NCBI GenBank assembly: GCA_004000035.1
Contig: RJAE01000020.1
Span: forward strand, 1-34,219
Direction: 5' to 3'
Length of the DNA: 34,219 nucleotides
Origin: Arthrobacter sulfonylureivorans
Lineage (GTDB): Bacteria > Actinomycetota > Actinomycetes > Actinomycetales > Micrococcaceae
The translations under genes were made by a program, and so were the position numbers. Positions 1 to 7,599 of the stretch are shown here, in pieces. Each line of letters begins with the position of its first letter. Within the stretch, counting starts at the first letter, position 1. Below the pieces are notes generated by a model that was given only the letters and a program-made list of their open reading frames with translations, was not told the DNA's origin and ran no database searches.

Positions 1-312
1 GACGCGTTCCGCGGCCACTTCGGCGCCGCAGCGCTGAGCCTGCAGGGCTCGGGCTGGGCCGTGCTGGCCTACGAACCGCTGGGCGGCAATCTGGTCATCG
101 AGCAGCTCTACGACCAGCAAGGCAACATCCCGGTGGGCACCATCCCGCTGCTGATGCTGGACATGTGGGAGCACGCCTTCTACCTGGACTACGTCAACGT
201 CAAGGCCGACTACGTCAAGGCGTTCTGGAACATCGTCAACTGGGCCGACGTCGCCGCCCGCTTCGACGCCGCCCGCACCGGCGCTTCCGCGCTGATCACC
301 CCGGCCAAGTAA
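1..312 (+). CDS. sodA: Superoxide dismutase (Fe/Mn type), C-terminal half, cut by window start
   Basis: The frame is open from base 1 and gives about 103 residues ending ALITPAK. It carries the Fe/Mn superoxide dismutase metal-binding signature [11 protein letters not shown], whose Asp and His are two of the four metal ligands. Nearby are the GSGWAVLAY strand and the family's C-terminal helix region ([18 protein letters not shown]). The family is usually about 200 residues, so roughly the N-terminal half, with the other two His ligands, lies upstream of the window. The enzyme converts superoxide to H2O2 and O2 in the cytoplasm. Whether it uses Mn, Fe or either cannot be settled from this part. 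A hairpin terminator follows about 40 bases after the stop. The identity is secure and the symbol sodA is by convention. Confidence 0.93.
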   Translation, partial: DAFRGHFGAAALSLQGSGWAVLAYEPLGGNLVIEQLYDQQGNIPVGTIPLLMLDMWEHAFYLDYVNVKADYVKAFWNIVNWADVAARFDAARTGASALITPAK

Positions 313-352
313 CACCGGCCTGCCGTGCCGCTGCACGGCGAATGACCCAGCA

Positions 353-394
353 GGCACCGCCGTTGGGCCGGACACCCGGCCGAACGGTGGTGCC
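353..394 (+). terminator. Hairpin terminator after superoxide dismutase
   Basis: A 19-bp inverted repeat (353-371 with 376-394, loop ACAC) has only two mismatches. A smaller 7-bp hairpin (322-339, GCCGTGC/GCACGGC) lies just before it. No T-run follows, which is common for actinobacterial terminators. The position directly after the SOD stop supports the role. Confidence 0.6.
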
Positions 395-492
395 TCGCCG
401 ATTAATCCGTTGCTGCCCCTCTCGATGGGCGGCAGAAGCGGGCACCGACACTTTTCAGTCCGGTGCCCCACTGTTCCCCCAAAGGCTTCCTT

Positions 493-514
493 TCTTCTAC
501 GGAACTGTAGAAGA
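493..514 (+). promoter_or_regulatory. Inverted repeat just upstream of the PNPOx-fold gene
   Basis: TCTTCTAC (493-500) and GTAGAAGA (507-514) are perfect 8-bp arms around GGAACT. They end 7 bases before the ATG at 522. The site overlaps the place where a ribosome site would lie, and no good Shine-Dalgarno sequence is visible. It could be a repressor operator or an mRNA hairpin that hides the start. Its function is inferred from position only. Confidence 0.4.
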
Positions 515-521
515 TAGCGGC

Positions 522-947
522 ATGATGTTTGAACATGACGACCCGATCCTTGAGCTCACCGACGAGCAATCTTGGAAGCTGCTGGAGAACACCAAGCACG
601 GCCGCCTCGTCCTCACCGCCGCCGGCGAAACCGACATCTTTCCGATCAACTTTGTAGCCCGTGACGGCAGGCTGGTCCTGCGGACGGCGCCGGGCACCAA
701 GTTGGCCGAGCTGACCATCAACGAACACGTGCTGTTCGAGGCGGACGGCATCGGCAGCGGCGAAGCGTGGAGTGTGGTGGTCAAAGGCACCGCACGCGTG
801 CTCCAGACCCAGGAGGAAATTGCGGCTGCAGAGGCGCTGCCGGTCGAGACCTGGATTCCCACCCTCAAGGACTTCTATGTGGAAGTGAAGCCGGCCAGCA
901 TCAGCGGGCGGCACTTCAAGTTTGGCCAGCAGCCCGAACGCTTTTAG
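522..947 (+). CDS. Pyridoxamine 5'-phosphate oxidase-fold (split-barrel flavin-binding) protein
   Basis: The 141-residue product begins MMFEHDDPILELTDEQSW. It has the short split-barrel layout of the PNPOx-like family: a strand pair GRLVLTAAGETDIFPINFVARDG, then GRLVLRTAPGTKLAEL, then EAWSVVVKGTARVL, ending with HFKFGQQPERF. Such proteins bind FMN or F420 as dimers and many are reductases of unknown substrate. A longer open frame reaches upstream to 165, but the homologous part starts only at 522, and the upstream stretch contains the SOD terminator and an inverted repeat. No strong ribosome site is seen. A hairpin follows the gene. True pyridoxine-phosphate oxidase (PdxH) is longer and has a distinct C-terminal domain, so PdxH is unlikely. 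Confidence 0.82.
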   Translation: MMFEHDDPILELTDEQSWKLLENTKHGRLVLTAAGETDIFPINFVARDGRLVLRTAPGTKLAELTINEHVLFEADGIGSGEAWSVVVKGTARVLQTQEEIAAAEALPVETWIPTLKDFYVEVKPASISGRHFKFGQQPERF

Positions 948-955
948 CAACGCGA

Positions 956-1021
956 ACGGCCCGGTCGGGAGCCCTAGACGGCGCCGATGCGCCTGCTGTG
1001 GCTAACCCCTGACCGGGCCGT
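956..1021. terminator. Bidirectional hairpin between convergent genes
   Basis: ACGGCCCGGTC (956-966) and GACCGGGCCGT (1011-1021) are perfect 11-bp arms. The inner GGG.GCC/GGC..CCC bases can extend the stem. The element lies between the convergent PNPOx-fold and FMN reductase genes and can serve both strands. Confidence 0.5.
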
Positions 1022-1047
1022 CGTCGGGCTCAGTGGTGGAGGCTCAT

Positions 1048-1671
1048 TTAGTGGCCGACGCTGGCGAGGATCTCCTCGAAGCTCTTGGACTCGACGCCGC
1101 CGCGGCCGCGCTCGGTCACCGGAGCGCCCTGCACCAGATCAACCAGTTCGGCAGCCGCACGGTCGGAACGCTCGGACAATCCGCCGGTTCCGGCCTCGCC
1201 GGCGCCCCAGTCTTCCGGTGCGGCGAAGACCGTGGTCTGCACGGTCCGCGCCCGCAGGTAGCTGAACAGCGGGCGGACGGCGTAGTCCAGCGCCAACGAG
1301 TGCCGGGCGCTGCCGCCGGTGGCACCCATCAGCACCGGCTTGCCGGCGAGCGCGCGCGGCTCGACCACATCGAAGAAGGACTTGAACAGGCCGCTGTAGG
1401 AAGCACTGAAGACCGGAGTCACTACGATGAGCGCATCCGCTGCAACCGTCGCCTTGAGCACCTCATCCAGCTTCGGTGCCGCGTAACCGGTCACCATGTT
1501 GTTGGCGATATCGACCGCGTAATCGCGCAACTCCACCATCTGGATCTCGGCTTCAACACCCTGCAGCCGGAACTGGTCCGCCGTGGAGGCAGCCAACTGG
1601 TCGGCCAGCATCCGGCTGGAGGACGGTACGCCGAGTCCGGCTGAAATGACTACGATCTTGCGTTCTGACAC
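1048..1671 (-). CDS. NAD(P)H-dependent FMN reductase, flavodoxin-like fold (CE1759-type)
   Basis: From the GTG start the protein is 207 residues, beginning VSERKIVVISAGLGVPSSSR. The first strand and the phosphate loop GVPSSS, the segment ADALIVVTPVFSASYSGLFKSFFD and the loop GKPVLMGATGG are the marks of the NADPH-dependent FMN reductase family. The open frame runs 11 codons further up to an ATG at 1704. I prefer the GTG at 1671 because AAGGAG lies at the right distance before it, and the extra codons overlap a perfect palindrome that looks like a control site. The enzyme probably supplies reduced FMN or reduces quinones or metals in the cytoplasm; the substrate cannot be told. Its stop faces the PNPOx-fold gene, and an FAD dehydrogenase gene on the same strand ends 187 bases upstream. 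Confidence 0.85.
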   Translation of the reverse strand: MSERKIVVISAGLGVPSSSRMLADQLAASTADQFRLQGVEAEIQMVELRDYAVDIANNMVTGYAAPKLDEVLKATVAADALIVVTPVFSASYSGLFKSFFDVVEPRALAGKPVLMGATGGSARHSLALDYAVRPLFSYLRARTVQTTVFAAPEDWGAGEAGTGGLSERSDRAAAELVDLVQGAPVTERGRGGVESKSFEEILASVGH

Positions 1672-1692
1672 TGCGGCTCTCCTTGATTGTCC

Positions 1693-1704
1693 ATGCAATT
1701 GCAT
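1693..1704 (-). promoter_or_regulatory. Perfect 12-bp palindrome before the FMN reductase gene
   Basis: ATGCAATTGCAT reads the same on both strands and centres about 27 bases upstream of the GTG start of the FMN reductase gene. A dyad in a 5' leader is typical for a repressor site. No regulator gene is adjacent, so the protein that would bind is unknown. Confidence 0.4.
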
Positions 1705-1858
1705 CTACAGGGAAAACCTATGTCTGCTCCGGTTTATTCCGGACATCAGGTGGTCTCCGTCTCACCGGTCCGGCTCGGCCGAGGTAACGGCCAGAAACGG
1801 CGAAGCTGCCGGTCAGTCAGGAACCTGCGGGACTGCCACCGCGTCAGGGACGGCTGCG

Positions 1859-3646
1859 TCAGGAACCGGCTGCACGGCCGGCGGCGCGGCCGCTGAAGAG
1901 GCAGCCACCCAGGAAGGTGCCCTCCAGCGAGCGGTAGCCATGCATGCCGCCGCCGCCAAACCCCGCCGCCTCCCCGGCAGCGTAGAGTCCGGGTACCGGC
2001 TGCCCGTGCGCTGTCAGCACCCGTGACTGCAGGTCCGTTTCCAGTCCCCCGAGCGTCTTGCGGGTCAGCACCGACAGCCGCACCGCGATCAGCGGCCCGG
2101 CATCGGGATCCAGCAGGCGATGCGGTTTCGCCGTGCGCACCAGCTTGTCGCCCAGGTAGCGTCTCGCCGCGCGGATGGCCATCACCTGCGCGTCCTTACC
2201 GTAGGCATTGCCCACCTCGCGGTCCCGCGCCAGGATCTCGGCCTCGACCTCGGCCGGGTCCAGCATCGGGCCGTCCCGGTCTTCGCTGAACGCCGGCAGC
2301 ACAGGTTCGGCGGGCGTCATTGTGTCGGCAGGCCCGCCCGGTGCGTCTCCAACCGTGGCCTGGACATCCGGTTCGCCGAGCGGATGGTTCCGCACCAGTT
2401 CGTTCATTTTGGCCACCAACTCCGGCACGGTGTCCGCCTGCAGGAAGTCCACGCCGTGGTCCAAAAAGGCCTGCACCGGGCCCGGCACGTCAGTGGTGGC
2501 CCGCTTGAGCACCTCCCGCACCGATTTGCCGGTCAGGTCAGGGTTCTGTTCCGAGCCGGAGAGCGCGAACTCCTTTTCGATGATCCTCTTGTTCAGGATG
2601 AACCAGCTGTAATCGTGTCCAGTGGAGCGCAGGTGGGCCAGCGTGCCCAAGGTGTCGAATCCGGGAAACAACGGTGCCGGCAGCCGCTTGCCGGTTGCAT
2701 CCAGCCAGAGCGAACTGGGGCCGGGCAGAATCCGGATGCCGTGCCGTGCCCACACCGGATCCCAATTCCGGATGCCCTCCACGTAGTGCCACATCCGGTC
2801 CGGGTTGATCACCCGTCCGCCGGCTGCCTGCGCGATGCCGAGCATCCGTCCGTCCACGTATTCGGGAACACCGGCAACCATGTGTAGGGGCGGCGTGCCC
2901 AGCCGCTGCGGCCAGTTTCGCCGCACCGCGTCCAGATCCGCTCCGATCCCGCCGGAGGTCACGACGACGGCGCCGGCCGGGTATTCGAAATCCCCCACCA
3001 CGGTGCGTGAGGACGCCCGGCCGCGCCCCGCCGTCGTCGGTTCCAAAATGCTGCCGCGCACCCCGGTAACCGCTCCGTCTTGCGTGAGCAGCCCGTCCAC
3101 CCGGTGCCGGAAGGCGAAGGTGACCAGTCCGGCATCGGCCGCTTCCCGCACCCGGCGCGCGAACGGTTCCACGAGGCCGGGACCGGTCCCCCACGTGATG
3201 TGGAAGCGGGGCACCGAATTGCCCGGGCCGCTCGCCTCGTAGCCGCCGCGTTCGGCCCAACCGACCACCGGGAAGCTCCGGTGTCCGCGCTCGCGCAGCC
3301 ACGCCCGCTTCTCGCCCGCGGCAAAGTTCACGTAGGCCTCGGCCCAGCGGCGCGGCCAATAGTCCTCCGGCCGGTCGAAGCCGGCGGTGCCCAGCCAGTC
3401 CTGCCAGGCCAGCTCGACCGAATCCTTGACGCCCAGCCGGCGCTGCTCCGGCGAGTCGACCAGGAACAGGCCGCCGAAGCTCCACCAGGCCTGGCCGCCC
3501 AGATTCGCCTCCGACTCCTGTTCGACCAGCAGCACGTGGCGCCCGGCCTCGGTCAATTCGGCGGTGGCGACCAGTCCGGAGAGCCCGGCACCCACCACGA
3601 TGACATCCGCACCCACCATCCGGCCTGCCGCTGCGTTCGCACCCAT
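1859..3646 (-). CDS. FAD-binding dehydrogenase (fumarate reductase / ketosteroid dehydrogenase flavoprotein family)
   Basis: The product is 595 residues from the ATG at 3646, which follows AAGGGTGG. An upstream in-frame ATG at 3682 lacks such a site. The Rossmann fingerprint DVIVVGAGLSGLVATAEL followed by VLLVEQE begins near residue 13, and the FAD C-terminal motif GLYAAGEAAGFGGGGMHGYRSLEGTFLGGCLFSGR is near the end. Between them are the capping-domain features of the FAD_binding_2 family. This subgroup is usually annotated only as 'FAD-binding dehydrogenase'. It is related to fumarate reductase and 3-ketosteroid delta-1-dehydrogenase flavoproteins, but the substrate is unknown. The gene is divergent from a 23-codon ORF and a GlcG/HbpS-like gene, which may share its function. 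Confidence 0.85.
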   Translation of the reverse strand: MGANAAAGRMVGADVIVVGAGLSGLVATAELTEAGRHVLLVEQESEANLGGQAWWSFGGLFLVDSPEQRRLGVKDSVELAWQDWLGTAGFDRPEDYWPRRWAEAYVNFAAGEKRAWLRERGHRSFPVVGWAERGGYEASGPGNSVPRFHITWGTGPGLVEPFARRVREAADAGLVTFAFRHRVDGLLTQDGAVTGVRGSILEPTTAGRGRASSRTVVGDFEYPAGAVVVTSGGIGADLDAVRRNWPQRLGTPPLHMVAGVPEYVDGRMLGIAQAAGGRVINPDRMWHYVEGIRNWDPVWARHGIRILPGPSSLWLDATGKRLPAPLFPGFDTLGTLAHLRSTGHDYSWFILNKRIIEKEFALSGSEQNPDLTGKSVREVLKRATTDVPGPVQAFLDHGVDFLQADTVPELVAKMNELVRNHPLGEPDVQATVGDAPGGPADTMTPAEPVLPAFSEDRDGPMLDPAEVEAEILARDREVGNAYGKDAQVMAIRAARRYLGDKLVRTAKPHRLLDPDAGPLIAVRLSVLTRKTLGGLETDLQSRVLTAHGQPVPGLYAAGEAAGFGGGGMHGYRSLEGTFLGGCLFSGRAAGRAAGS

Positions 3647-3808
3647 GGGGTCCACCCTTGCGGATCGCGTTCGGGGCCACAAGGGGTCCGGACGGAATCG
3701 CTGGGTCGAGGGCGCGGAGATCCAACCCTAGCCAGCCCGGCGCCTCGAGGGCTACGGTGGCTCCTATCCATCCCTTGGCTCCGGTCCGGATCAGAGAGGA
3801 TCCCCTCC

Positions 3809-3880
3809 ATGAGCAGCAACCGAGCGGTCCTCGGTGCCGCCGCCACGCATGTGCTCAATCCCAACGATTACATCAGATAG
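3809..3880 (+). CDS. Candidate 23-residue small protein upstream of the GlcG/HbpS-like gene
   Basis: A short frame starts ATG AGC AGC AAC, about 8 bases after AGAGAGG, and ends TAG at 3880. The peptide begins MSSNRAVLGAAATHV and ends NPNDYIR. It stops 33 bases before the next gene, so the two could share an mRNA. I do not recognise the peptide. It has no signal peptide, transmembrane stretch or cysteine. It may be a real small protein, a leader peptide or a chance frame. The ribosome site and position are the only support. Confidence 0.35.
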   Translation: MSSNRAVLGAAATHVLNPNDYIR

Positions 3881-3913
3881 GACCGCCCCGCGGCCTTCGA
3901 TCAAGGAGCAACC

Positions 3914-4315
3914 ATGGACACTGTCACTCTGGAAGATGCGCGCCGGGTCATTGCCGCCGCGGAGGCCAAGGCCGCGGAGATCGGCCAGCCAATGAACATT
4001 GCCGTGGCCGACGCCGGTGGGAACCTGGTCTCGCATGTGCGGATGGACGGGGCATGGCTGGGCAGCATCGACATCTCGATCAACAAGGCCTTCACGTCCC
4101 GGGCCTTCGATATTCAGACCAAGGACCTGGGCGACAACGCCCAGCCGGGCAATCAGTTCTACGGCATCCATGCCAGCAACCACGGCCGGATCATGATCTT
4201 CGCCGGCGGCCTTCCGCTCTCCCGCGACGGCCAGGTGGTGGGATCGATTGGCGTCAGCGGCGGCTCCGGTGAGCAGGACCAGTCGGTGGCCGAGGCCGGA
4301 GCGGCCGCGTTGTAG
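3914..4315 (+). CDS. GlcG/HbpS family protein (possible heme-binding)
   Basis: The product is 133 residues, starting MDTVTLEDARRVIAAAEAKA. It shows the full GlcG/HbpS/PduO-C domain: an N-terminal helix, MNIAVADAGGNLVSHVRMDGAWLGSI, the helix INKAFTSRAF and the C-terminal GGLPLSRDGQVVGSIGVSGGSGEQDQSVAEAG. AAGGAG sits just before the ATG. The family includes the heme-sensing Streptomyces HbpS, the glycolate-locus protein GlcG and the PduO C-terminal domain. There is no secretion signal here, so the protein is likely cytoplasmic. It may assist a neighbouring redox enzyme such as the divergent FAD dehydrogenase; that link is an inference. The domain is certain, the function is not. Confidence 0.88.
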   Translation: MDTVTLEDARRVIAAAEAKAAEIGQPMNIAVADAGGNLVSHVRMDGAWLGSIDISINKAFTSRAFDIQTKDLGDNAQPGNQFYGIHASNHGRIMIFAGGLPLSRDGQVVGSIGVSGGSGEQDQSVAEAGAAAL

Positions 4316-4409
4316 GCGGGGCTGGTTTGGGCCGAGGAATTCACAGGGTGCCTCGGCTAGCCTAGGCGGCGGATGGACTCACGGAGCTGGGGGGACTTCG
4401 GGTGGGCAG

Positions 4410-5024
4410 ATGTATGAACTGGGCATGATCTACTGGTCGCGGCGGATCACGCTGTGGGCTTTCGTCGCGGCCTTGGCGTGGCTGGCCTATGCAGCCCTCT
4501 CGGCCGCCCTGGGTACCGGGCTGCTGCACGGGATCCGCCAGCTTCTCGCTGGCGGCGGCCCCGAGGCGTTGCTCCAGGCGGTTTGGCCTGTGCTGGGCTG
4601 GATCGGTCCGCCCGTGCTCGTCTTGGTGGCAGTGGCCGTTGCTGTACGGATCCGGCGCTCCCGCGATGTGCGCCGCCGCGATCCGCTGCGCAAATTTAAC
4701 CGGGAGCAACGCCGCGAAGGATTGGCGCGCGCCGGCGGCCAGTGCGAACTGGAAGTTGGGCGGCACCGCCGTTGCCCGAACCCGGCCACCATCGCTGACC
4801 ATTTCTTCCCATGGAAAAAAGGCGGGGCCACGGTGATGACCAATTTCGTGGCGGCCTGCGCGAGTTGCGACCGGAGCAAGGGCACCTCGATTCCCTCGCC
4901 GCAGTCCGGGCAGCGGCTGGAAGAACGGCGGCGCAGCTACTTTCCGGCCGGTGTTCCTGTTCAGGCCGGCGAGCGCAATGAGATCTCCGGCCGCACGCAT
5001 ACGGCGGCCTGGTTGATGGGGTGA
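4410..5024 (+). CDS. Membrane-anchored HNH endonuclease-like protein
   Basis: With the ATG at 4410 the protein is 204 residues. Two hydrophobic segments, about residues 13-35 and 58-82, are followed by a basic stretch (IRRSRDVRRRDPLRKF). A C-terminal HNH/zinc domain then follows: C112 and C122, the D130-H131 pair, N145 and C150-A-S-C153. The Cys quartet would hold a structural zinc and D-H...N would be the catalytic core. Fusing HNH to two membrane spans is unusual for nucleases of defence or repair. The start is uncertain: another ATG lies at 4425, and the open frame extends up to 4248 without homology. The gene stands alone between the GlcG-like gene and the riboswitch. Confidence 0.72.
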   Translation: MYELGMIYWSRRITLWAFVAALAWLAYAALSAALGTGLLHGIRQLLAGGGPEALLQAVWPVLGWIGPPVLVLVAVAVAVRIRRSRDVRRRDPLRKFNREQRREGLARAGGQCELEVGRHRRCPNPATIADHFFPWKKGGATVMTNFVAACASCDRSKGTSIPSPQSGQRLEERRRSYFPAGVPVQAGERNEISGRTHTAAWLMG

Positions 5025-5137
5025 GCTGCCGGATGACGGCAATTAGCGGCTTGTATGGCGGCCGGATCGCGGTTGGTCGTTGGGGTGACTCCCGGACCAC
5101 CGGCGCTCCCCCGTGACAAGGAACACGGATAACGAAG

Positions 5138-5167
5138 TTGTAACACCGCGTGTCGCTCCGCTAAATT
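5138..5167 (+). promoter_or_regulatory. Possible promoter of the riboswitch-M23 peptidase unit
   Basis: TTGTAA and TAAATT are separated by 18 bases, each matching four of six consensus positions. They lie about 95 bases before the c-di-AMP aptamer. A second -10-like TAAGAT lies near 5231 without a clear -35. The rest of 5025-5261 holds no gene that I can support. Confidence 0.35.
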
Positions 5168-5261
5168 GGACGGTGTTCCTACTAGGAAGGTAGGCGCCCG
5201 GTCCGCTCGTCGAACCCTGCCAGCGGACCGTAAGATATCGAGCTTTATGTCGAAGGCAGGG

Positions 5262-5395
5262 GCGGAGGAACCACGTACGGTGCTTGGGGGCACCATGGGG
5301 TGAAGTCCTCAGAGGCAAGCCGGATTCCCGCGGCTATGCCGGCAGGACCGAGTGAACTCTCGCTCGAATCCGGCAGCTAACTTCGCAGGCGCATG
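5262..5395 (+). ncRNA. c-di-AMP riboswitch (ydaO/yuaA class)
   Basis: The 384-base gap before the M23 peptidase gene contains the conserved blocks of the ydaO aptamer in order: GCGGAGGAACCAC near 5263, GGGGTGAAGTCCTC near 5297, AGCCGGATTCCC near 5319, and the diagnostic CTCGAATCCGGCAGCTAAC, followed by TTCGCAGGCG (about 5362-5391). In actinobacteria this class sits before cell-wall hydrolase genes and turns them off when c-di-AMP is high. The aptamer ends about 14 bases before the GTG of the peptidase gene, so the ribosome site GAGAGGA is close to its 3' edge. That fits control of translation or of a nearby terminator. Exact ends are approximate. Confidence 0.88.
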
Positions 5396-5408
5396 AGAGG
5401 AATACCCT

Positions 5409-6338
5409 GTGAACAACCCTGTCCGCGGTCGTCGCCGTTCCGACACCCGCACGTCGCCCCTTTCCCTGATCTCCCGCCCTACCGGTGAACCCGGTGGCCG
5501 CCGCCGCGCAGAAGCGCCCGCCGCGGCTCACTCGGTTGCACGCAGGGCAGGCATTGCGGCCGCAACCGCTGGCATGCTGGCAGTGATTGCCATCCCGGTG
5601 GCTCATGCTGGCGACGTGGACGAGCTGGTTCGCACCGAACTCGTGTCCAACAACAGTGCGGTCAGCGTCCAGGCTGCCAAGGATGCCGACCTCCGGTTCG
5701 ACCGGCCCTGGGCTGCCAGCCAGGCCGCCCAGGAAAAGGCCAAGGTTGCCGCCGCGTCCGCCGAAAAGAAGAAGGCCGACGACGCCGCTGCCAAGAAGGC
5801 TGCAGCGGACAGGAAGGCAGCAGCCGATCAGAAGGCCGCAGCGGACAAGAAGGCCAAGGCCCAAGCTGCCGCCAAGAAGAAGGCAGCCGCCATCGCTGCA
5901 GCGAAGAAGGCTGACGCAGCCAAGGCCAAGACCGCCAGCTTCGCGACCGGCAGCCTGAAGGCCCCCATTCCGCACATGAAACAGACTTCCGGCTTCGGCT
6001 ACCGCCTGAATCCGATCACCGGCGCGGCCGGCGAGCTGCACACCGGCATCGACTACGCGATGGGCTGCGGCACCCCGGTCGACGCTTCCGACGGCGGCAA
6101 GGTGGTTGAGGCAGGCTTCCAGGTGGGCGGCGGCGGAAACCGCATTGTGGTCGAGCACCGCGGCGGCCTGAAGACCACTTACAACCACCTGCAGTCGATC
6201 GGTGTTTCGCTGGGCCAAAAGGTCGCCCAGGGCCAGCGCATCGGCGAGCTGGGCACCACCGGCAACTCCACCGGCTGCCACCTGCACTTCGAGGTTGTGA
6301 AAAACGGCCAGACCGTGGATCCGGCCGGCTGGCTCTAA
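5409..6338 (+). CDS. Secreted M23 (LytM-type) peptidoglycan endopeptidase with Ala/Lys-rich coiled coil
   Basis: The GTG start follows GAGAGGA. The 309-residue product has a long basic N-terminus, then a hydrophobic signal segment (AGIAAATAGMLAVIAIPVAHA, cleavage likely after about residue 67). Next comes a lysine/alanine coiled coil from about residue 115 to 175. The C-terminal M23 domain has the zinc motifs HTGIDYA (HxxxD) and HLHFE (HxH). It should cut peptide cross-links of peptidoglycan outside the membrane; the coiled coil may span the wall or bind a partner. The upstream c-di-AMP riboswitch ties wall cutting to the turgor/osmotic second messenger. The extended arginine-rich N-terminus makes the exact signal peptide start uncertain. 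Confidence 0.92.
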   Translation: MNNPVRGRRRSDTRTSPLSLISRPTGEPGGRRRAEAPAAAHSVARRAGIAAATAGMLAVIAIPVAHAGDVDELVRTELVSNNSAVSVQAAKDADLRFDRPWAASQAAQEKAKVAAASAEKKKADDAAAKKAAADRKAAADQKAAADKKAKAQAAAKKKAAAIAAAKKADAAKAKTASFATGSLKAPIPHMKQTSGFGYRLNPITGAAGELHTGIDYAMGCGTPVDASDGGKVVEAGFQVGGGGNRIVVEHRGGLKTTYNHLQSIGVSLGQKVAQGQRIGELGTTGNSTGCHLHFEVVKNGQTVDPAGWL

Positions 6339-6372
6339 GCCCACAGCAACGACGGCGGAGCTTCCGCCACCT

Positions 6373-6425
6373 GACGGCGATGCCCACCACATGTGAACCG
6401 ATCACATGCGGTGGGCATCGCCGTC
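6373..6425. terminator. Long near-perfect hairpin between convergent genes
   Basis: Arms 6373-6396 and 6402-6425 pair over 24 bases with one mismatch around the loop ACCGA. The hairpin lies between the M23 peptidase (+) and the aldo/keto reductase (-) genes and can stop transcription from both sides. Confidence 0.8.
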
Positions 6426-6460
6426 GCTCGTTTAAGAGTCGTTCGCTTGAGGCGGAGTGC

Positions 6461-7405
6461 TCAGGCGAACGACTGCGACGCCTGGTCCAAGACGGAAACT
6501 TCACTGGCGGACAGCTCCACATCCACCGCAGCCATCAGATCCGGCAACTGCTGCGGCGTCCGGGCGCTGGCCAGCGGCGCGGTGATGCCTGGCTTGCTGA
6601 GCAGCCAGGCGAGCGCCACCGTCGTGATAGAGATGCCGCGGGAGGAGGCGACTGCCTCCACGGCGTCCACCACCGCAAAGCCGTTCGCGGTGAGGTAATC
6701 CCCCACCATGCCGCCGCGCGGGCTGGCCTCGGCGTCGTCGGTGCTGTGGTATTTGCCGGTCAGGAAGCCTGCGGCCAGTGAGAAGTAGGGGAAGACCGAC
6801 AGGTTGTGCTCCCGGGCCAGCGGCGCGTAACCCTGTTCGTAGTCCTTGCGGGCCACCAGGTTATAGTGCGGCTGCAGCGCCACCGGCAACGCGAAGCCGT
6901 TTTGCTGGGCGATGCTGATCCACTCCGCGATCCGCTCTGGAGACAGATTGGACAGCCCGATCTGGCGGACTTTGCCCTCCTTCACCAGGGCGTCAAAGGC
7001 TGCGGCCGCCTCGATCAGCGGCGTACCCTCGTCGTCGTAATGGGCGTAGTAAAGGTCGATGTGGTCCGTGCCCAGCCGCTGCAGCGAAGCCTCCGCGGCG
7101 GCAGCGATGTTCACCGCCGAGAGGCCCTGAAGCTCCGGGTGCCCACCGACTTTGGTGGCAATGACCACCGAATCACGGTTTTTCCGCTCGGCCATCCAGC
7201 GGCCGATGATGTATTCGGACTCGCCGCCGGTGTTACCCGGAACCCAGGATGAGTAGCTGTCCGCGGTATCGATGAAATTGCCGCCGGCATCGGCGAAGGC
7301 ATCCAGTACCTGCTGCGAGCCGGGCTCATCGGAGGTCCAGCCGAAGGTGTTGCCGCCCAAAGCGAGCGGGAAAATCTTGAGGTCCGAAGTGCCGATCAAG
7401 CGCAT
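6461..7405 (-). CDS. Aldo/keto reductase
   Basis: The protein is 314 residues, starting MRLIGTSDLKIFPLALGGNTFG after the ribosome site GAAAGGA. It has the (beta/alpha)8 aldo/keto reductase pattern with the catalytic tetrad D46 (FIDTADSY), Y51, K85 (VIATKVGG) and H122 (YYAHYDD). A C-terminal NADPH-binding region includes the LASARTPQQL stretch. It reduces carbonyl groups with NADPH in the cytoplasm; the natural substrate cannot be deduced. The gene is monocistronic, flanked by the 6373-6425 hairpin downstream and the leaderless vsr gene on the other strand upstream. Confidence 0.92.
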   Translation of the reverse strand: MRLIGTSDLKIFPLALGGNTFGWTSDEPGSQQVLDAFADAGGNFIDTADSYSSWVPGNTGGESEYIIGRWMAERKNRDSVVIATKVGGHPELQGLSAVNIAAAAEASLQRLGTDHIDLYYAHYDDEGTPLIEAAAAFDALVKEGKVRQIGLSNLSPERIAEWISIAQQNGFALPVALQPHYNLVARKDYEQGYAPLAREHNLSVFPYFSLAAGFLTGKYHSTDDAEASPRGGMVGDYLTANGFAVVDAVEAVASSRGISITTVALAWLLSKPGITAPLASARTPQQLPDLMAAVDVELSASEVSVLDQASQSFA

Positions 7406-7599
7406 CGAGAGTCCTTTCGAAGGGAGGGCAGCGGATCTTCGCCCGCCGCTTCAGCGTTTAAGGATAGTGCGACGGCTGCCGTTCCGGTCGCGAATGAGAG
7501 CGCGGTCACGCGCAAAACTTCACGTTTCCAGGGTCCGGACCCCCAGTCCGGCCGCCAAACCACCGGCGGCTGACCTCAGGCTCGCTTGTCCGTGCAACC

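Noticed and set aside
402-950. 182-codon minus-strand frame
   Set aside because: It is antisense to the PNPOx-fold gene, without domains.
4373-4417. 14-codon frame (MDSRSWGDFGWADV) overlapping the start of the HNH gene
   Set aside because: It has no ribosome site, only a weak TAGCCT upstream, and no sign of conservation that I can judge. It is too weak to annotate.
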